This document shows positions 1-9,569 of a stretch of 64,000 nucleotides of DNA, in pieces. Position 1 is the first letter of the stretch; every line of letters starts with the position of its first letter. Made by a program: the position numbers and the translations under genes. The notes under the pieces are model-generated. The model was not told the origin of the DNA. It did not search any database and saw only the letters and a list, made by a program, of their open reading frames with translations. Source of the stretch: Gemmataceae bacterium (GTDB lineage Bacteria > Planctomycetota > Planctomycetia > Gemmatales > Gemmataceae); assembly GCA_022842245.1 (NCBI GenBank), contig JALHPZ010000020.1:51822-115821 (forward strand), in the 5' to 3' direction.

Positions 1-869
1 ATCTCCTTGTCGAACGTCCCCTTTCCGTGGTCGAGTCCGTAGAGCGCGAGGGTTTCCTTCGTTTCCTTCGAGAGGTCGAGGGCCTCCGGCGCGGCAAGCT
101 GCATCTTCGCCGCCAGCTCGTAGCTCTTGATGCGCGCCTCCAGCCGGTCGTCGCCGGCGCGGTTCGCGGCGTGCTCCCGATTCAGCTTTGCCATCAGGTC
201 GTGCCCGGCCGCGTCGCCGGCCTTCGTGACGAATCCGGCGCGTTCGTCGGCGAAGAGGTCCTCGATCGGCGTTTTCGAACCCGGATAGATGGCCGTGCCG
301 GCGTAGCGAGACGAAAGGAACGCGGAGTCCCAGTTCTTGGTGCCGTTGGACGCGAGGCCGCGGTGGTCGGGCAGGACGACGAACGTCGGCAGGTTCTCGT
401 TAAGCGAGCCGAGTCCGTAGCCGACCCAACAGCCCATGCCGGGGAAGCCGGGGCGGTTGAAGCCGGTGGATTGCAGGAGCGTGCCCTGGCTGTGGACGCC
501 GGTCTTGCCGACCATGTTGTGGACGAACGCCATCTCGTCGACGACGGCGCCGAACGGCGCGACCGGTTCACCGAGTTGTTTACCGGACTGCCCGTAGGGC
601 TTGAAATCCCAGACGGGGCGCAGCCACGGGCCGAGGCCGTTCTGGAACGCCTCGACGTGTTCGCCGAAGTTCGCCTCCTGGCCGTGGCGTTTCACGAGTT
701 CCGGCTTGAAGTCGAAGAGGTCGACGTGGCTGGCACCGCCGGCCATGAAGAGCTGGACGACGCGTTTGGCCTTCGCGGGGTGGTGCGTCGCCGCCGAGCC
801 GATCATCGACGCGAGTGCAATGCCGCCGAGGCCGCCGCCGGATTGGAAGAGGAAATCGCGTCGGTTCAT
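1..869 (-). CDS. DUF1501 family protein, C-terminus beyond window
   Basis: The gene starts at the ATG at 869 and runs off the left edge, so only about 289 residues are visible. The N-terminus MNRRDFLFQSGGG is a twin-arginine-like export signal (RRDFLF), typical of DUF1501 proteins. Further in, VQLFMAGGASHVDLFD matches the family's conserved first strand, and GCWVGYGLG and FVVLPDHRG are family blocks. DUF1501 proteins are abundant in planctomycetes, resemble the sulfatase/alkaline phosphatase fold, and usually pair with PSCyt/DUF1549/DUF1553 proteins; their biochemical role is not settled. The gene lies 124 bp downstream of a second DUF1501 gene on the same strand, so the two are probably co-transcribed. 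The family call is firm; substrate is unknown. Confidence 0.88.
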   Translation of the reverse strand, partial: MNRRDFLFQSGGGLGGIALASMIGSAATHHPAKAKRVVQLFMAGGASHVDLFDFKPELVKRHGQEANFGEHVEAFQNGLGPWLRPVWDFKPYGQSGKQLGEPVAPFGAVVDEMAFVHNMVGKTGVHSQGTLLQSTGFNRPGFPGMGCWVGYGLGSLNENLPTFVVLPDHRGLASNGTKNWDSAFLSSRYAGTAIYPGSKTPIEDLFADERAGFVTKAGDAAGHDLMAKLNREHAANRAGDDRLEARIKSYELAAKMQLAAPEALDLSKETKETLALYGLDHGKGTFDKE

Positions 870-993
870 GGTCAATTCTCTCGTGGAGCGCGGCCGTTCC
901 GGCGCCGGGCGATGGCGGATCGGGAGCGTCGGACGGTATTGTGGCGACCGATGCGGAGAGGACGAAACCGTCCCGCGCGGTTCGACGGATCGA

Positions 994-2364
994 TCAGCCG
1001 CGCACGATCGCCTTCACGACTTTCCCGTACACGTCGGTGAGGCGATAGTCGCGGCCGGCGTGGCGGTAGGTCAGCTTTTCGTGGTCGAAGCCCATCAGGT
1101 GCAGCACCGTCGCGTGCAGGTCGTGGACATGGACCTTGTCGTGCACCGCCTTGAAGCCGAAGTCGTCGGTCGCGCCGTGGGCCGTGCCACCCTTCGCGCC
1201 GCCGCCGGCGAGCCACATCGTGAAGCCGTGGTGGTTGTGGTCGCGGCCGTCGCCGCCCTCGGTGGTGGGCGTGCGGCCGAACTCGCCGCCCCACATCACG
1301 AGCGTGTCGTCGAGCAGTCCGCGATTCTTCAGGTCGGTCAGCAGCGCCCCGGCGGCGAGGTCCATGTCGGCGGCGAGCTTGCGCGTCGCGGCGTTGTGGT
1401 TGCCGTGAGTGTCCCACGGCTGGCCGTCGCCGTAATAGATCTGCGTGACGCGGACGCCGCGCTCGGCCAGGCGTCGCGCCAGCAGGCAGGCGTTGCCGAA
1501 GTGGGTGCGGCCGTACATCTCGCGCACCTTCACCGGCTCGCGGTTCAGGTCGAACGCGTCGGACGCTTCGGTCTGCATCCGGAAGGCGGTCTCCATCGTG
1601 CGGATGCGGGCTTCGAGGGCCGGGTCGCCGCCGCGCTCGGCGGCGTGGTCGCGGTTCAGTTCGCCGAGCAGGTCGAGTTGCTTGCGCTGCTCGGCGGAAG
1701 TCGTGTTGGGGTTGTGAAGGTTCGGCACCATCTTGCGCGGGTCGAGGTTCGAATGGTTGATGTACGTGCCCTGGAACTCGGAGGGCAGGAACGAGGCCGA
1801 CCAGAGTTCGGCGAAGCGCACCGGCCGGCCGGGGCAGAGCACCACGAATGCGGGCAGGTCGGCGTTCTCGGTGCCGAGTCCGTACGTGAGCCACGCGCCG
1901 AGGCTCGGCCGGTTCGGCGTGAGGACGCCGCTGTTCATCATGAAGAGGGCCGGGCCGTGGTTCGGGTTGTCGCCGTGAACGGCGCGCAGCACGCAGAGAT
2001 CGTCTGCGTGCCGGGCGATGTTCGGCATCAACTCGCTGACTTCGAGTCCGCTCTGGCCGTGCTTCGCGAACTTGAAGGGGACGTTTAATAAGCCCGAGGT
2101 GGGGCGCTCGGTGCGGAGGTCCACTTCCTTGGGGCGCTGGCCGGCGAACTTGTTGATGGCCGGCTTCGGATCGAGGAAGTCCGGCCCGAACGCGCCGCCG
2201 TTCATGAACAGGTGAATGATGCGCTTGGCCTTCGGCTGGAAGTGCGCGCCGCTCGGAGTCGCCGCCGGCGCGAGCAAGGCCGCGAGGCCGAGGGTGCCCA
2301 TGCCGCCGCCGAAGCGCTGGAGCGCCTCGCGGCGTGAGGGTAGTGATTCGGAATTCGAAGTCAT
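994..2364 (-). CDS. DUF1501 family protein
   Basis: This 456-residue protein starts at the ATG at 2364, chosen because GGAG lies about 7 bases upstream and the product then begins MTSNSESLPSRREALQRFGG, a twin-arginine-like leader. A longer in-frame start at 2415 would add a leader read from repetitive DNA and is less likely. Conserved DUF1501 blocks include RIIHLFMNGGAFGPDFLDPKP near the start, WLTYGLGTEN, and the C-terminal DTLVMWGGEFGRTP and DHNHHGFTMWLAGGG blocks with clustered metal-ligand-type Asp and His. It follows the PSCyt/DUF1549/DUF1553 gene at 2594-4909 on the same strand. Cell-envelope location is likely; substrate cannot be inferred. Confidence 0.92.
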   Translation of the reverse strand: MTSNSESLPSRREALQRFGGGMGTLGLAALLAPAATPSGAHFQPKAKRIIHLFMNGGAFGPDFLDPKPAINKFAGQRPKEVDLRTERPTSGLLNVPFKFAKHGQSGLEVSELMPNIARHADDLCVLRAVHGDNPNHGPALFMMNSGVLTPNRPSLGAWLTYGLGTENADLPAFVVLCPGRPVRFAELWSASFLPSEFQGTYINHSNLDPRKMVPNLHNPNTTSAEQRKQLDLLGELNRDHAAERGGDPALEARIRTMETAFRMQTEASDAFDLNREPVKVREMYGRTHFGNACLLARRLAERGVRVTQIYYGDGQPWDTHGNHNAATRKLAADMDLAAGALLTDLKNRGLLDDTLVMWGGEFGRTPTTEGGDGRDHNHHGFTMWLAGGGAKGGTAHGATDDFGFKAVHDKVHVHDLHATVLHLMGFDHEKLTYRHAGRDYRLTDVYGKVVKAIVRG

Positions 2365-2374
2365 CGATGGCTCC

Positions 2375-2398
2375 GTCTTTGTGTCTTTGTGTCTTGGC
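2375..2398. repeat. 8-bp tandem repeat in DUF1501 leader
   Basis: The octamer gtctttgt is repeated about two and a half times in the leader of the DUF1501 gene, ending a few bases before its Shine-Dalgarno sequence (read on the minus strand as AAGACACAAAGACACAAAGA). The repeat is only seen; any regulatory effect would be inference. Confidence 0.6.
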
Positions 2399-2426
2399 TT
2401 GGCACTTCTCCGCACCCGGTCGTGAT

Positions 2427-2570
2427 TCAGGTCGATTTCCGCCGGTCTTTCCTAGACTCTATCCAACGGGTGAGGTAGTTCGCAGCCATCACGCAGCTCA
2501 TGCAAAGGAAGAAAAAGACCGCGACCGCGAGCAGGATGAACAACGTGATGGTGTTGTTGAGGTCTTCCAA
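2427..2570 (-). CDS. small single-pass membrane protein, hypothetical
   Basis: An unlabelled ORF of 47 residues follows the PSCyt gene by 23 bases. I chose the TTG at 2570 because GAGG sits about 6 bases upstream; an in-frame GTG at 2588 is an alternative. The product starts MEDLNNTITLFILL, continues into a hydrophobic segment (about residues 8-30) rich in Leu, Val and Phe with FFFLCMSCVMAANY, and ends with a basic tail (TRWIESRKDRRKST). This is a typical single-helix membrane protein with an inside-positive C-terminus. No family is recognised. It fills what would otherwise be an empty gap between the PSCyt and DUF1501 genes. The clean hydrophobic profile supports it; the lack of an ATG lowers confidence. 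Confidence 0.5.
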   Translation of the reverse strand: MEDLNNTITLFILLAVAVFFFLCMSCVMAANYLTRWIESRKDRRKST

Positions 2571-2593
2571 GGCTACCTCACTCTGCACTGGTA

Positions 2594-4909
2594 TCAGTCG
2601 ACAAACTGAAATTCGTTGCTGCCGAGCAGCACGTGGGCATAGCGGTTCCAGGCATCCGGCTTCTCGTCGACATATTTCAACGCGAGCGAGACCTCGCGTT
2701 CGGTCGGCATTCGATTGAACAATAACGAATAGGCTCGCTTCACGCGATCCGCTCCCCCCGTTGGTACGTCCGCATCTAGCCGCTTCGTGAGCGCGGCCGC
2801 CTCCTGTCGGAGCAGCGGGCCGTTCAGTGCGAAGAGTTGCTGGAGCGGCGTCGTGGTCGGAATGCGGTTCGCGCTGTGGGTCAGCGGGTCGGGGAAGTCG
2901 TGCAGGCGGAGCAGGTCGGTCAGATCCCGCCGGCGGACCTGTCCGTAGAGCGTGCGCCGGCGATTGTTCGCGTCCGTCAGATCTTGCGCCGGGCCGCCGA
3001 GTTCCTTATTCAGCGTGCCGTTGACGGCGAGCATCGCATCCCGCCAGGATTCGACTTCGAGCCGGCGGCGGTTCATCCGCCAGAGCCAGCGGTTGTCGGG
3101 GTCGATCGCTTGCTTCGCCGCGTCGGGAGCGCTCGCCTGCTGGTACGCCGCCGAGAGCATGATCTCGCGGTGCAGCCACTTGAGCGACCAACCGTTGGCG
3201 ACGAACCGCGCCGACAGGTCGTCCAGCAGTTCCGGGTGTGATGGTCGCTCGCCCTGCCGGCCGAAGTCGCTGAGGGTGTCCACGATCGCGCGGCCGAAGT
3301 GGTGCTTCCAGACGCGGTTCACGATCACGCGTGATGCCAATGGAGCACCGTCGGTCACGATCGCTTTCGCGAGTTCGAGCCGGCCGCTCCCCTTCGAGAA
3401 CGGCGGTGCCATCTCGTTCGACAGCACCGTGAGGAAGCGCCGCGGCACGACGGGGCCGGGCCGGTTCGCATTGCCGCGCGCATGCATGGCGATGTCGTGG
3501 CCGACGCCCTCCTCGTATTCGAGCCGCGTCTTGTTCGGCCCGCGCGACACCACCGAGACGTGCCCATCCACGACGCCGCGCACGGGTACGTCCTTGAAGC
3601 CGGGCGTCTCTTCCAGCTTCTTGATGCGAGCCGTCAACTCGTCCAGCTTGGCCATGAAGTCGGCCGGTGCCGGCTTCATGGCCTTTAAGGCCTTCATCTG
3701 CTCCTGCAAGACTTGAATATCATCCACCGCCTTCCGCACGGCTGCGGCTTCCGCATCCGGCAGTAGCGGCAGGTCGACCATTCGAGTCCCCGCGATCACG
3801 CCGGCCAGTGCGTAATAGTCCTTCGTGCTGATCGGATCGAACTTGTGATCGTGACAGCGGGCGCAGGCCACCGTGAGGCCGAGGAATGTGCTGCTCACCG
3901 CGTCGATCTTCTCCTCCCACTCGTCGGCGACGATCGACCTGATGACGTCCACGTCGAGTTGCAGTTCCTTCCAGTAGTCCGGGCTGCCGCCGAGGAAACC
4001 GAGTGCCGCGCGTTCCTTCGGATCGAGACCCGGCTCGAGGTCGGCGGCCAACTGGCGAATCACGAACTGGTCGTACGGGAGGTCATCGTTCAATGCCTTC
4101 ACGACCCAGTCGCGGTACGGCCACGATTGCCCGCGCGGCTTCATCCACGATTCCGGCACGTCGCAGTAGCGGGCGAGGTCGAGCCAGTACCGCGCCCAGC
4201 GCTCGCCGTACTGCGGGGACGACAGCAACCGCTCGACGAGGCGGGCATACGCATCCGGTCTTTGATCGTGAATGAACGCTTCGACATCTTCCGGTGTCGG
4301 CGGCAGGCCGGTCAGGTCGAAGGATGCGCGGCGGATGAGCACGCGGCGGTCGGCCGGTTTCGAAGGAGCGAGTTTGTTCCGCTCCATCGCCGCCAGCAGG
4401 TAGGAATCGATGCGGCGCTGCGGCCACTTCGCGTCCCGGACGGTGGGAAGCGGCGATTCCCGCAACGGTCGGAACGACCAGAACTGCCGGGCTTCGGCCG
4501 AAGAGGGATCCAGCGATGCCGCCGCTTTCGCACCCTCGGGGTAGACGGCGCCGTCGCGCACCCACTTTTCCAGAGTCTCGACCTGTTTCGCGCCGAGCTT
4601 CCCTTTCGGGGGCATCTGCAATTCGGCCTTCGTCGCGTGGACGGCCGCGATGAGCAGGCTCTGCTCCGGCTTGCCGGGCACGATCGCTGGGCCGGATTCG
4701 CCTCCCGTCAGGATCGCCTCGCGGCTGTCGAGCGCAAGCCCGCCGCGCGTCTTCTTGGACTTGGTCGAATGGCACCCGTGGCAATGTTCGATCAGCAGCG
4801 GCCGCACTTGCTTCTCGAAGTACGCCACCGCCGCGGCGTCCGGCTCCGCGGCCCCGCTTCGGCCCATAACCACCAGCAGCAAGATCACGAACGGGATCGA
4901 ATGGCGCAT
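2594..4909 (-). CDS. PSCyt1-DUF1549-DUF1553 domain protein
   Basis: This 771-residue exported protein starts at 4909, giving the signal peptide MRHSIPFVILLLVVMGRSGA. The N-terminal planctomycete cytochrome-C-like domain has the CxxCH motif HCHGCHS near residue 45. DUF1549 follows (DRRVLIRRASFDLTGLPPTP; YGERWARYWLDLARY), with a second CxxCH-like site CARCHDHKFDP, then a short coiled region and DUF1553 (ASRVIVNRVWKHHFGRAIV; PSHPELLDDL; LGSNEFQFVD at the end). Proteins of this build are usually encoded beside DUF1501 genes, as here. They are thought to be periplasmic and possibly redox-active, but the substrate is unknown. Longer upstream starts would bury the signal peptide. Confidence 0.93.
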   Translation of the reverse strand: MRHSIPFVILLLVVMGRSGAAEPDAAAVAYFEKQVRPLLIEHCHGCHSTKSKKTRGGLALDSREAILTGGESGPAIVPGKPEQSLLIAAVHATKAELQMPPKGKLGAKQVETLEKWVRDGAVYPEGAKAAASLDPSSAEARQFWSFRPLRESPLPTVRDAKWPQRRIDSYLLAAMERNKLAPSKPADRRVLIRRASFDLTGLPPTPEDVEAFIHDQRPDAYARLVERLLSSPQYGERWARYWLDLARYCDVPESWMKPRGQSWPYRDWVVKALNDDLPYDQFVIRQLAADLEPGLDPKERAALGFLGGSPDYWKELQLDVDVIRSIVADEWEEKIDAVSSTFLGLTVACARCHDHKFDPISTKDYYALAGVIAGTRMVDLPLLPDAEAAAVRKAVDDIQVLQEQMKALKAMKPAPADFMAKLDELTARIKKLEETPGFKDVPVRGVVDGHVSVVSRGPNKTRLEYEEGVGHDIAMHARGNANRPGPVVPRRFLTVLSNEMAPPFSKGSGRLELAKAIVTDGAPLASRVIVNRVWKHHFGRAIVDTLSDFGRQGERPSHPELLDDLSARFVANGWSLKWLHREIMLSAAYQQASAPDAAKQAIDPDNRWLWRMNRRRLEVESWRDAMLAVNGTLNKELGGPAQDLTDANNRRRTLYGQVRRRDLTDLLRLHDFPDPLTHSANRIPTTTPLQQLFALNGPLLRQEAAALTKRLDADVPTGGADRVKRAYSLLFNRMPTEREVSLALKYVDEKPDAWNRYAHVLLGSNEFQFVD

Positions 4910-5031
4910 TCGCGGGACCAGCTTTTCGGATGCGGAAGATTCCACCCGGCAGGATATCATTGTAACGCCGCCCGGCACACGACCCAAGCGTTTCCGCCGC
5001 AATCGCGACTCCCGCCCGAATCGAGGCCAAC

Positions 5032-6297
5032 ATGAACCTCACCCCTCGCAACCGACGCGAATTCCTGTCGGGCGCCGCCCTGGCAGTCGCGGGCGGCTTC
5101 GGCCCGACCAATGCGGCCGGCGCGGCCGACGGGCCGCCCCTCGCGAAGCTCGAACCGGCGCTCGCTCCCAAACCGCGCGTGGTCGACCGGCTCCGGGCGC
5201 TGAAGCCCAATCACGCGGTCCTCTTGGGCAAGGCCGACGTCGTCGGAGAGTTCAACGACACCGCGAAGAAATACGACCTTCACAAGACCGGTCCGATGGG
5301 GCGCGACTTCACCATCAAGATGTGCTGGGCACCGGATCGGAACCGGGCGCTGTTCTGCGGCGCCAACCACGGTGTTCCGCATCGACTCAACGACGTCTGG
5401 GAGTTCGACCTGCCATCGCTGACGTGGGCGATGCTCTACGCCCCGGACCTGCCCCGCGGCTACGGCGACCTCGGCAAGGATACGTCGGACGTCGAATTCA
5501 AGGACGGCATTCTAATCACGAAGCGCGGCGGCCCGGCGGTGATCGCCCACACCTGGTGGGGGCTGACCTACGACCCGCGCAAGAAAACACTGCTCTTCAT
5601 GAACACCTGGGTCACGGATCGAAAGAAGGCCGTGACCGCGCTGGGTGGCGACCCGGCGGATCTCTATTCCGGTCCGCCGTTGTGGGCGTTCTTCCCCGCC
5701 GAGAAGAAGTGGAAGGCGTTCCGGTCGCCGAAGCCGTACCCGGTCGCGATCTTCGGCGGGATGCTGGAGTACATTCCCGAACTCGGCGGCAGCGTCTGGC
5801 ACGCGAACAACTGGCAAATGCATGGCACGTGGCTCCACGACTACGAAAAGGACACTTGGAGGGATCTGAAGGCCAACGGCGGCGGAAAGCCGTTCGAGAC
5901 GGAGGCCCCCGAACCCGAACAGATCGGCTACTACGATCCGGTGCGCAAGATCGTTGTCGTGCAGCGTCACCACGACACGCACCACTACGATCCGAAAACG
6001 AACGCGTGGAAGAAGGTACTCGTGGGCGACAAGGACGACGGGAAGTCGCCCTACGGCCACGACGCCCGCGCCGTCTTCCATCACGACGCGGCGAGCGGGC
6101 ACGGGCTGCTGGCGCAGTTCCAGACCAACACGCTCTGGGCGTACGACCCGGACAAGACGAACTGGACGAAACTCGCCCCGGAAGGCGACCCGATGCCGAC
6201 CGGCGGCAAGCGCCTCGCGTATTGCGATCCGTCGTCGAACGCGCTGGTCGTGATCGACGGCACCACGGTTTGGGCGTACCGATATCGGGCCGGATGA
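5032..6297 (+). CDS. exported kelch-like beta-propeller protein
   Basis: This 421-residue protein starts at 5032 with NRREFLSGAALAVAGG, a twin-arginine signal. The body has recurrent kelch/galactose-oxidase-like blades: LNDVWEFDLPSLTWAML, GLTYDPRKKTLLFMNTW, SVWHANNWQMHGTWLHDYEKDTW, GYYDPVRKIVVVQ and LWAYDPDKTNWTKL, each ending in a Trp-containing strand. No catalytic residues are evident. It is divergently transcribed from the PSCyt gene with a 122-bp gap that should hold both promoters. A binding or structural role in the envelope is the most that can be inferred. Confidence 0.75.
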   Translation: MNLTPRNRREFLSGAALAVAGGFGPTNAAGAADGPPLAKLEPALAPKPRVVDRLRALKPNHAVLLGKADVVGEFNDTAKKYDLHKTGPMGRDFTIKMCWAPDRNRALFCGANHGVPHRLNDVWEFDLPSLTWAMLYAPDLPRGYGDLGKDTSDVEFKDGILITKRGGPAVIAHTWWGLTYDPRKKTLLFMNTWVTDRKKAVTALGGDPADLYSGPPLWAFFPAEKKWKAFRSPKPYPVAIFGGMLEYIPELGGSVWHANNWQMHGTWLHDYEKDTWRDLKANGGGKPFETEAPEPEQIGYYDPVRKIVVVQRHHDTHHYDPKTNAWKKVLVGDKDDGKSPYGHDARAVFHHDAASGHGLLAQFQTNTLWAYDPDKTNWTKLAPEGDPMPTGGKRLAYCDPSSNALVVIDGTTVWAYRYRAG

Positions 6298-6305
6298 CTG
6301 GCGGT

Positions 6306-9300
6306 TTACGGGAGCGGTCCGGGGTCGAGGCCGAGGGAGATGAATTCCCGGCGGAGGTTGTCCAACTGCCACTGGCGCGCGGCACGTTCTCCGTCGATCA
6401 GCAGGGTGAGCCGGCACCCATCGTCGCTCAGGGCGAGCTGACGGACGCCGCCGCCGACGCGGAGCGTCAGGACGGGGTTGAAGTCGGCGTCCCACACTTT
6501 CACGGTCCGGTCGGCGGATCCGGTGAGGATGAGTCCGCCGGGTCCGACGGCCACGCCGCGGACCGCGTCGCGGTGGGCGTTTTGCAGCCGGATCAGTCCG
6601 TCACTCCGAGCGACCCAAACGCCGCCATCTTCGCCGCCGATCACGGCCACTCGCTCGTCGGCGCTTTGGGCCAGAGCGGTGACGGGCTGACCGACCGTCC
6701 ACTCCCGCACCGGTCGGCCGGTCGCCGGGTCCAGCGCGAACAGCCGTCCGTCCCGTCGGCCGACGAGGATGCGTCCCGCGCCGGCCACGATGGCCCGGAA
6801 GCTCATCCCCTGACTTTGAATGTCGGCGTCGTTTTCAAACACGCGAGCCGCTTCCCATCGCGGAGACGCGAACACCGTGACATGATCTTCGTCCACCGCC
6901 CAGGCCCGGCCGTCGGGCGCGAATTTCAGATCGACCAGGTTGGGAATGTGAACTTCGTGGGTGTCGTTGAAGCGCAGCAGGTCCAGTCGGGAATTGGCTC
7001 CGGAGTGGTTCATCGCTCGTCCGCCGTTCGGCCCCCACGCGAGGAGGGAACCCCATCCACTCCCGCGGAGCCGCTCGTTGCAGGTCCACGTGCCATCGGC
7101 CAGGGTCCACTCGGTCCGTTCCGATTCGGACTCGGTGCGGTCGCCGATCAACGCGATTCGGGTTCCATCCGCGGACGCGGCGAAGACGCGCGCGACGGCA
7201 TAAGGACCGACGCCGATCGTATCCACCAGTCCGCCCGTCACGCGGTACAGGGCGACACGGTCGATCTCGGCGACGGCGAGGAGTCGGCTGTCCGGGCTGA
7301 ACGCGAGTCGAAGACTTCCGGCCGTATGGGTGCGGTCGACCATACGGAGTCCGGCGACGGGATCCCAGAGGCGGACATGGTGATCGTGTTCGCCGCTGGT
7401 CGCGACGAACCGACCGTCGGGTGAGAACCGGAGATCGGTCATTTGGGGATTTTCGAGAGCCGCCCGACCGGGAGAGGCGAAGGGCATCCGGAAACCGCGT
7501 GGATCGAGGGTGGAGAGAACGGCCCGGGGAGTGAAGCCGATGCCGAGGTGGAAGATGGACTGACCATCGGGTGCGAGGGCGAAATTGCCGCTGATCGGTT
7601 GTGTCGTGGGGCGTATGGCGCCGGTGCGAGGTTGGAACGCATGGAGCCGCCACTCGTTGCCGTTGGGATCGGAGTGATACACGGCCAGGGCGGCCTCGGA
7701 CGGTAGGGCGGTGACGGACGGCAGAAGGGTTTGCGACTTGTGGAGGCATCCGCTCCACGTGCCGACATCCCAGCCGCGGACCACCTCCCGACTGGCGGAA
7801 TAGAGGCGGCGGGAATCGTCGCTGAACGCCAGCCGTCCGATCCGAAGGTCGCGCGGATTCGCTTCGTCTGTGGTGTGCGCGTTCCAGACGGCGGGCGGTT
7901 GGTCCGGTCGGGAGAGGTCCCAGGCGGCCAGTTGACCGCCGCGCGAGCCGGCCGCCAACCAACGACCGTCCGGGCTGACGGCGACGGCGCGCAGTCCGTC
8001 CGGCTTCTCTTCGCGGGTCGCCCAGTCGGCGCTCAACCGCGCGGTGAAGGTCCGCTCCTTCTTTCCATCGTGGATTCGGTACAGCCCGACCCGGCAATCG
8101 TTTTCGAAGGTCTGCCATTCGGCAACGGCCAATCGCTGGCCATCCGGAGTGAACGCGACCGCGTAGGGTTTTCCACCTTCCGCGAGGTCCCGAACGGGGC
8201 GGAGGTCGGTGGCAGCCAGGGCGGCGGCGGCTTCGGATCGCAGTTCCGGCCAGGACGTTGCGGCGTCGGGATGGGCCGCCAGTACCTTCAACGTGGTCAG
8301 GTTCTCGTCGGCCCATCCCGACGCGGCATCGGCGCGGTGCTGACGGACCCGTTCGAGGGCGGCGTGGAATTCGCTCACCCGGGCGCGTTCGCCGGCGAGC
8401 GCCGCCTGAGCTTCGGCGGCGCGGCGGTCGGCGGCCTCGATCGCCAGCCGGTCCGCCGAGTCGATGACCAGTGCGGGCACCAGCGCCCAGGCGATCAGGG
8501 CGAGGGCGACGGTGCCGGCATGCACGGGTTTGCGAAGCGCCCAGCGCGCGACGGTGGTGAGCGGGCCGACGGGTCTCGCACGGGTGGGAACGCCGGTCAG
8601 GAAGCGTTCGAGGTCGTCGGCGAGGGCGAGGGCGGAGGGGTACCGATCGGCCGGGTTCTTGGCGAGGGCGGTCAGGCTGATAGCGTCCAGATCGGCCGGC
8701 ACTCCCGCGCGCCGCAGCGAGGCGGGCGCTTCGTGCAGCACGCGCTGCAGCACCGTCTCGCCCGACGGATTCGCGAACGGCGGGCGCCCCGCGAGCAGTT
8801 CGTATAGGATGACGCCGAGCGCGTACACGTCGGTGCGGGCGGTGAGGTTGCGGCGGTCGCCGCGGGCCTGCTCCGGGCTCATGTAGAGGGGCGTGCCGGC
8901 CGGGCGATAGGTGGCGGTGTGGTTCGGATCGTCGGTGAGAATGCGGGCGATCCCGAAGTCGGTCACGACGGGGACGGGGTCGGCGTCCGGCGACAATCGC
9001 ATCAAGACGTTCGCCGGCTTGAGATCGCAATGGAGGATCCCGCGCTCATGGGCATGGTGGACGGCGCGGGCGATATCGCGAACCAACCGGGCGGCTTCGC
9101 GCGGCGGTCGGGGCGAACCGTGGCGCGCCAGCCAGCCGCCGAGGGTCGGCCCGTCCACGAATGCGGACGCGAGGTATGGCAGACCGTCGATTTCGCCCGC
9201 TTCGTAGACCACGCTAATGCCGGTATGTGTGAGCACGCCGGCGGCGCGGGCCTCGCGCACGAACCGTTCGCGGGTGGCAGGATCGCTCAGCACCACCGGT

Positions 9301-9569
9301 CGCGGCACCTTCACCGCGACTTCCCGACCGCCGATGCGCGGGTCGGCGGCGAGCAACACGATTCCGTACGATCCTTCGCCGGCACGGGCGAGCAGCCGGA
9401 ACCGGCCGAACAGCTGGCCGGGATCGGCGCGATCGGGCAGTTCGGGCAGCGTGAGAATGCTGTCGAGACGTTCCAGACCCGTAAGGAGTCCGGTCAAGCC
9501 GAGCAGCCCGCCGCGCGCGAGGGTCGGTCGGTCTTCGGAGGAATGGAGTAGCGTTTCGCGGTCGGACAT
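6306..9569 (-). CDS. Ser/Thr protein kinase with C-terminal WD40 propeller
   Basis: The 1087-residue product starts at the ATG at 9569 (MSDRETLLHSSED); upstream in-frame starts give low-complexity leaders. The PknB-type kinase domain (about 55-325) has the glycine loop GEGSYGIVL near 64, the VAVKV lysine, HCDLKPANVL, DFGIA and GTPLYMSPEQ. The residue before the catalytic Asp is Cys, so it is a non-RD kinase, usually not activation-loop regulated. One transmembrane helix follows (HAGTVALALIAWALVPALV), then about 700 residues with WD40-like repeats (VAVSPDGRWLAAGSRGGQLAAWD; LRFSPDGRFVATSGEHDHHVRLW; ILTGSADRTVKVWD). The layout suggests a membrane kinase whose propeller senses or scaffolds a partner. 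It converges with the kelch-like gene, with only 8 bp between stops. Confidence 0.9.
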   Translation of the reverse strand: MSDRETLLHSSEDRPTLARGGLLGLTGLLTGLERLDSILTLPELPDRADPGQLFGRFRLLARAGEGSYGIVLLAADPRIGGREVAVKVPRPVVLSDPATRERFVREARAAGVLTHTGISVVYEAGEIDGLPYLASAFVDGPTLGGWLARHGSPRPPREAARLVRDIARAVHHAHERGILHCDLKPANVLMRLSPDADPVPVVTDFGIARILTDDPNHTATYRPAGTPLYMSPEQARGDRRNLTARTDVYALGVILYELLAGRPPFANPSGETVLQRVLHEAPASLRRAGVPADLDAISLTALAKNPADRYPSALALADDLERFLTGVPTRARPVGPLTTVARWALRKPVHAGTVALALIAWALVPALVIDSADRLAIEAADRRAAEAQAALAGERARVSEFHAALERVRQHRADAASGWADENLTTLKVLAAHPDAATSWPELRSEAAAALAATDLRPVRDLAEGGKPYAVAFTPDGQRLAVAEWQTFENDCRVGLYRIHDGKKERTFTARLSADWATREEKPDGLRAVAVSPDGRWLAAGSRGGQLAAWDLSRPDQPPAVWNAHTTDEANPRDLRIGRLAFSDDSRRLYSASREVVRGWDVGTWSGCLHKSQTLLPSVTALPSEAALAVYHSDPNGNEWRLHAFQPRTGAIRPTTQPISGNFALAPDGQSIFHLGIGFTPRAVLSTLDPRGFRMPFASPGRAALENPQMTDLRFSPDGRFVATSGEHDHHVRLWDPVAGLRMVDRTHTAGSLRLAFSPDSRLLAVAEIDRVALYRVTGGLVDTIGVGPYAVARVFAASADGTRIALIGDRTESESERTEWTLADGTWTCNERLRGSGWGSLLAWGPNGGRAMNHSGANSRLDLLRFNDTHEVHIPNLVDLKFAPDGRAWAVDEDHVTVFASPRWEAARVFENDADIQSQGMSFRAIVAGAGRILVGRRDGRLFALDPATGRPVREWTVGQPVTALAQSADERVAVIGGEDGGVWVARSDGLIRLQNAHRDAVRGVAVGPGGLILTGSADRTVKVWDADFNPVLTLRVGGGVRQLALSDDGCRLTLLIDGERAARQWQLDNLRREFISLGLDPGPLP

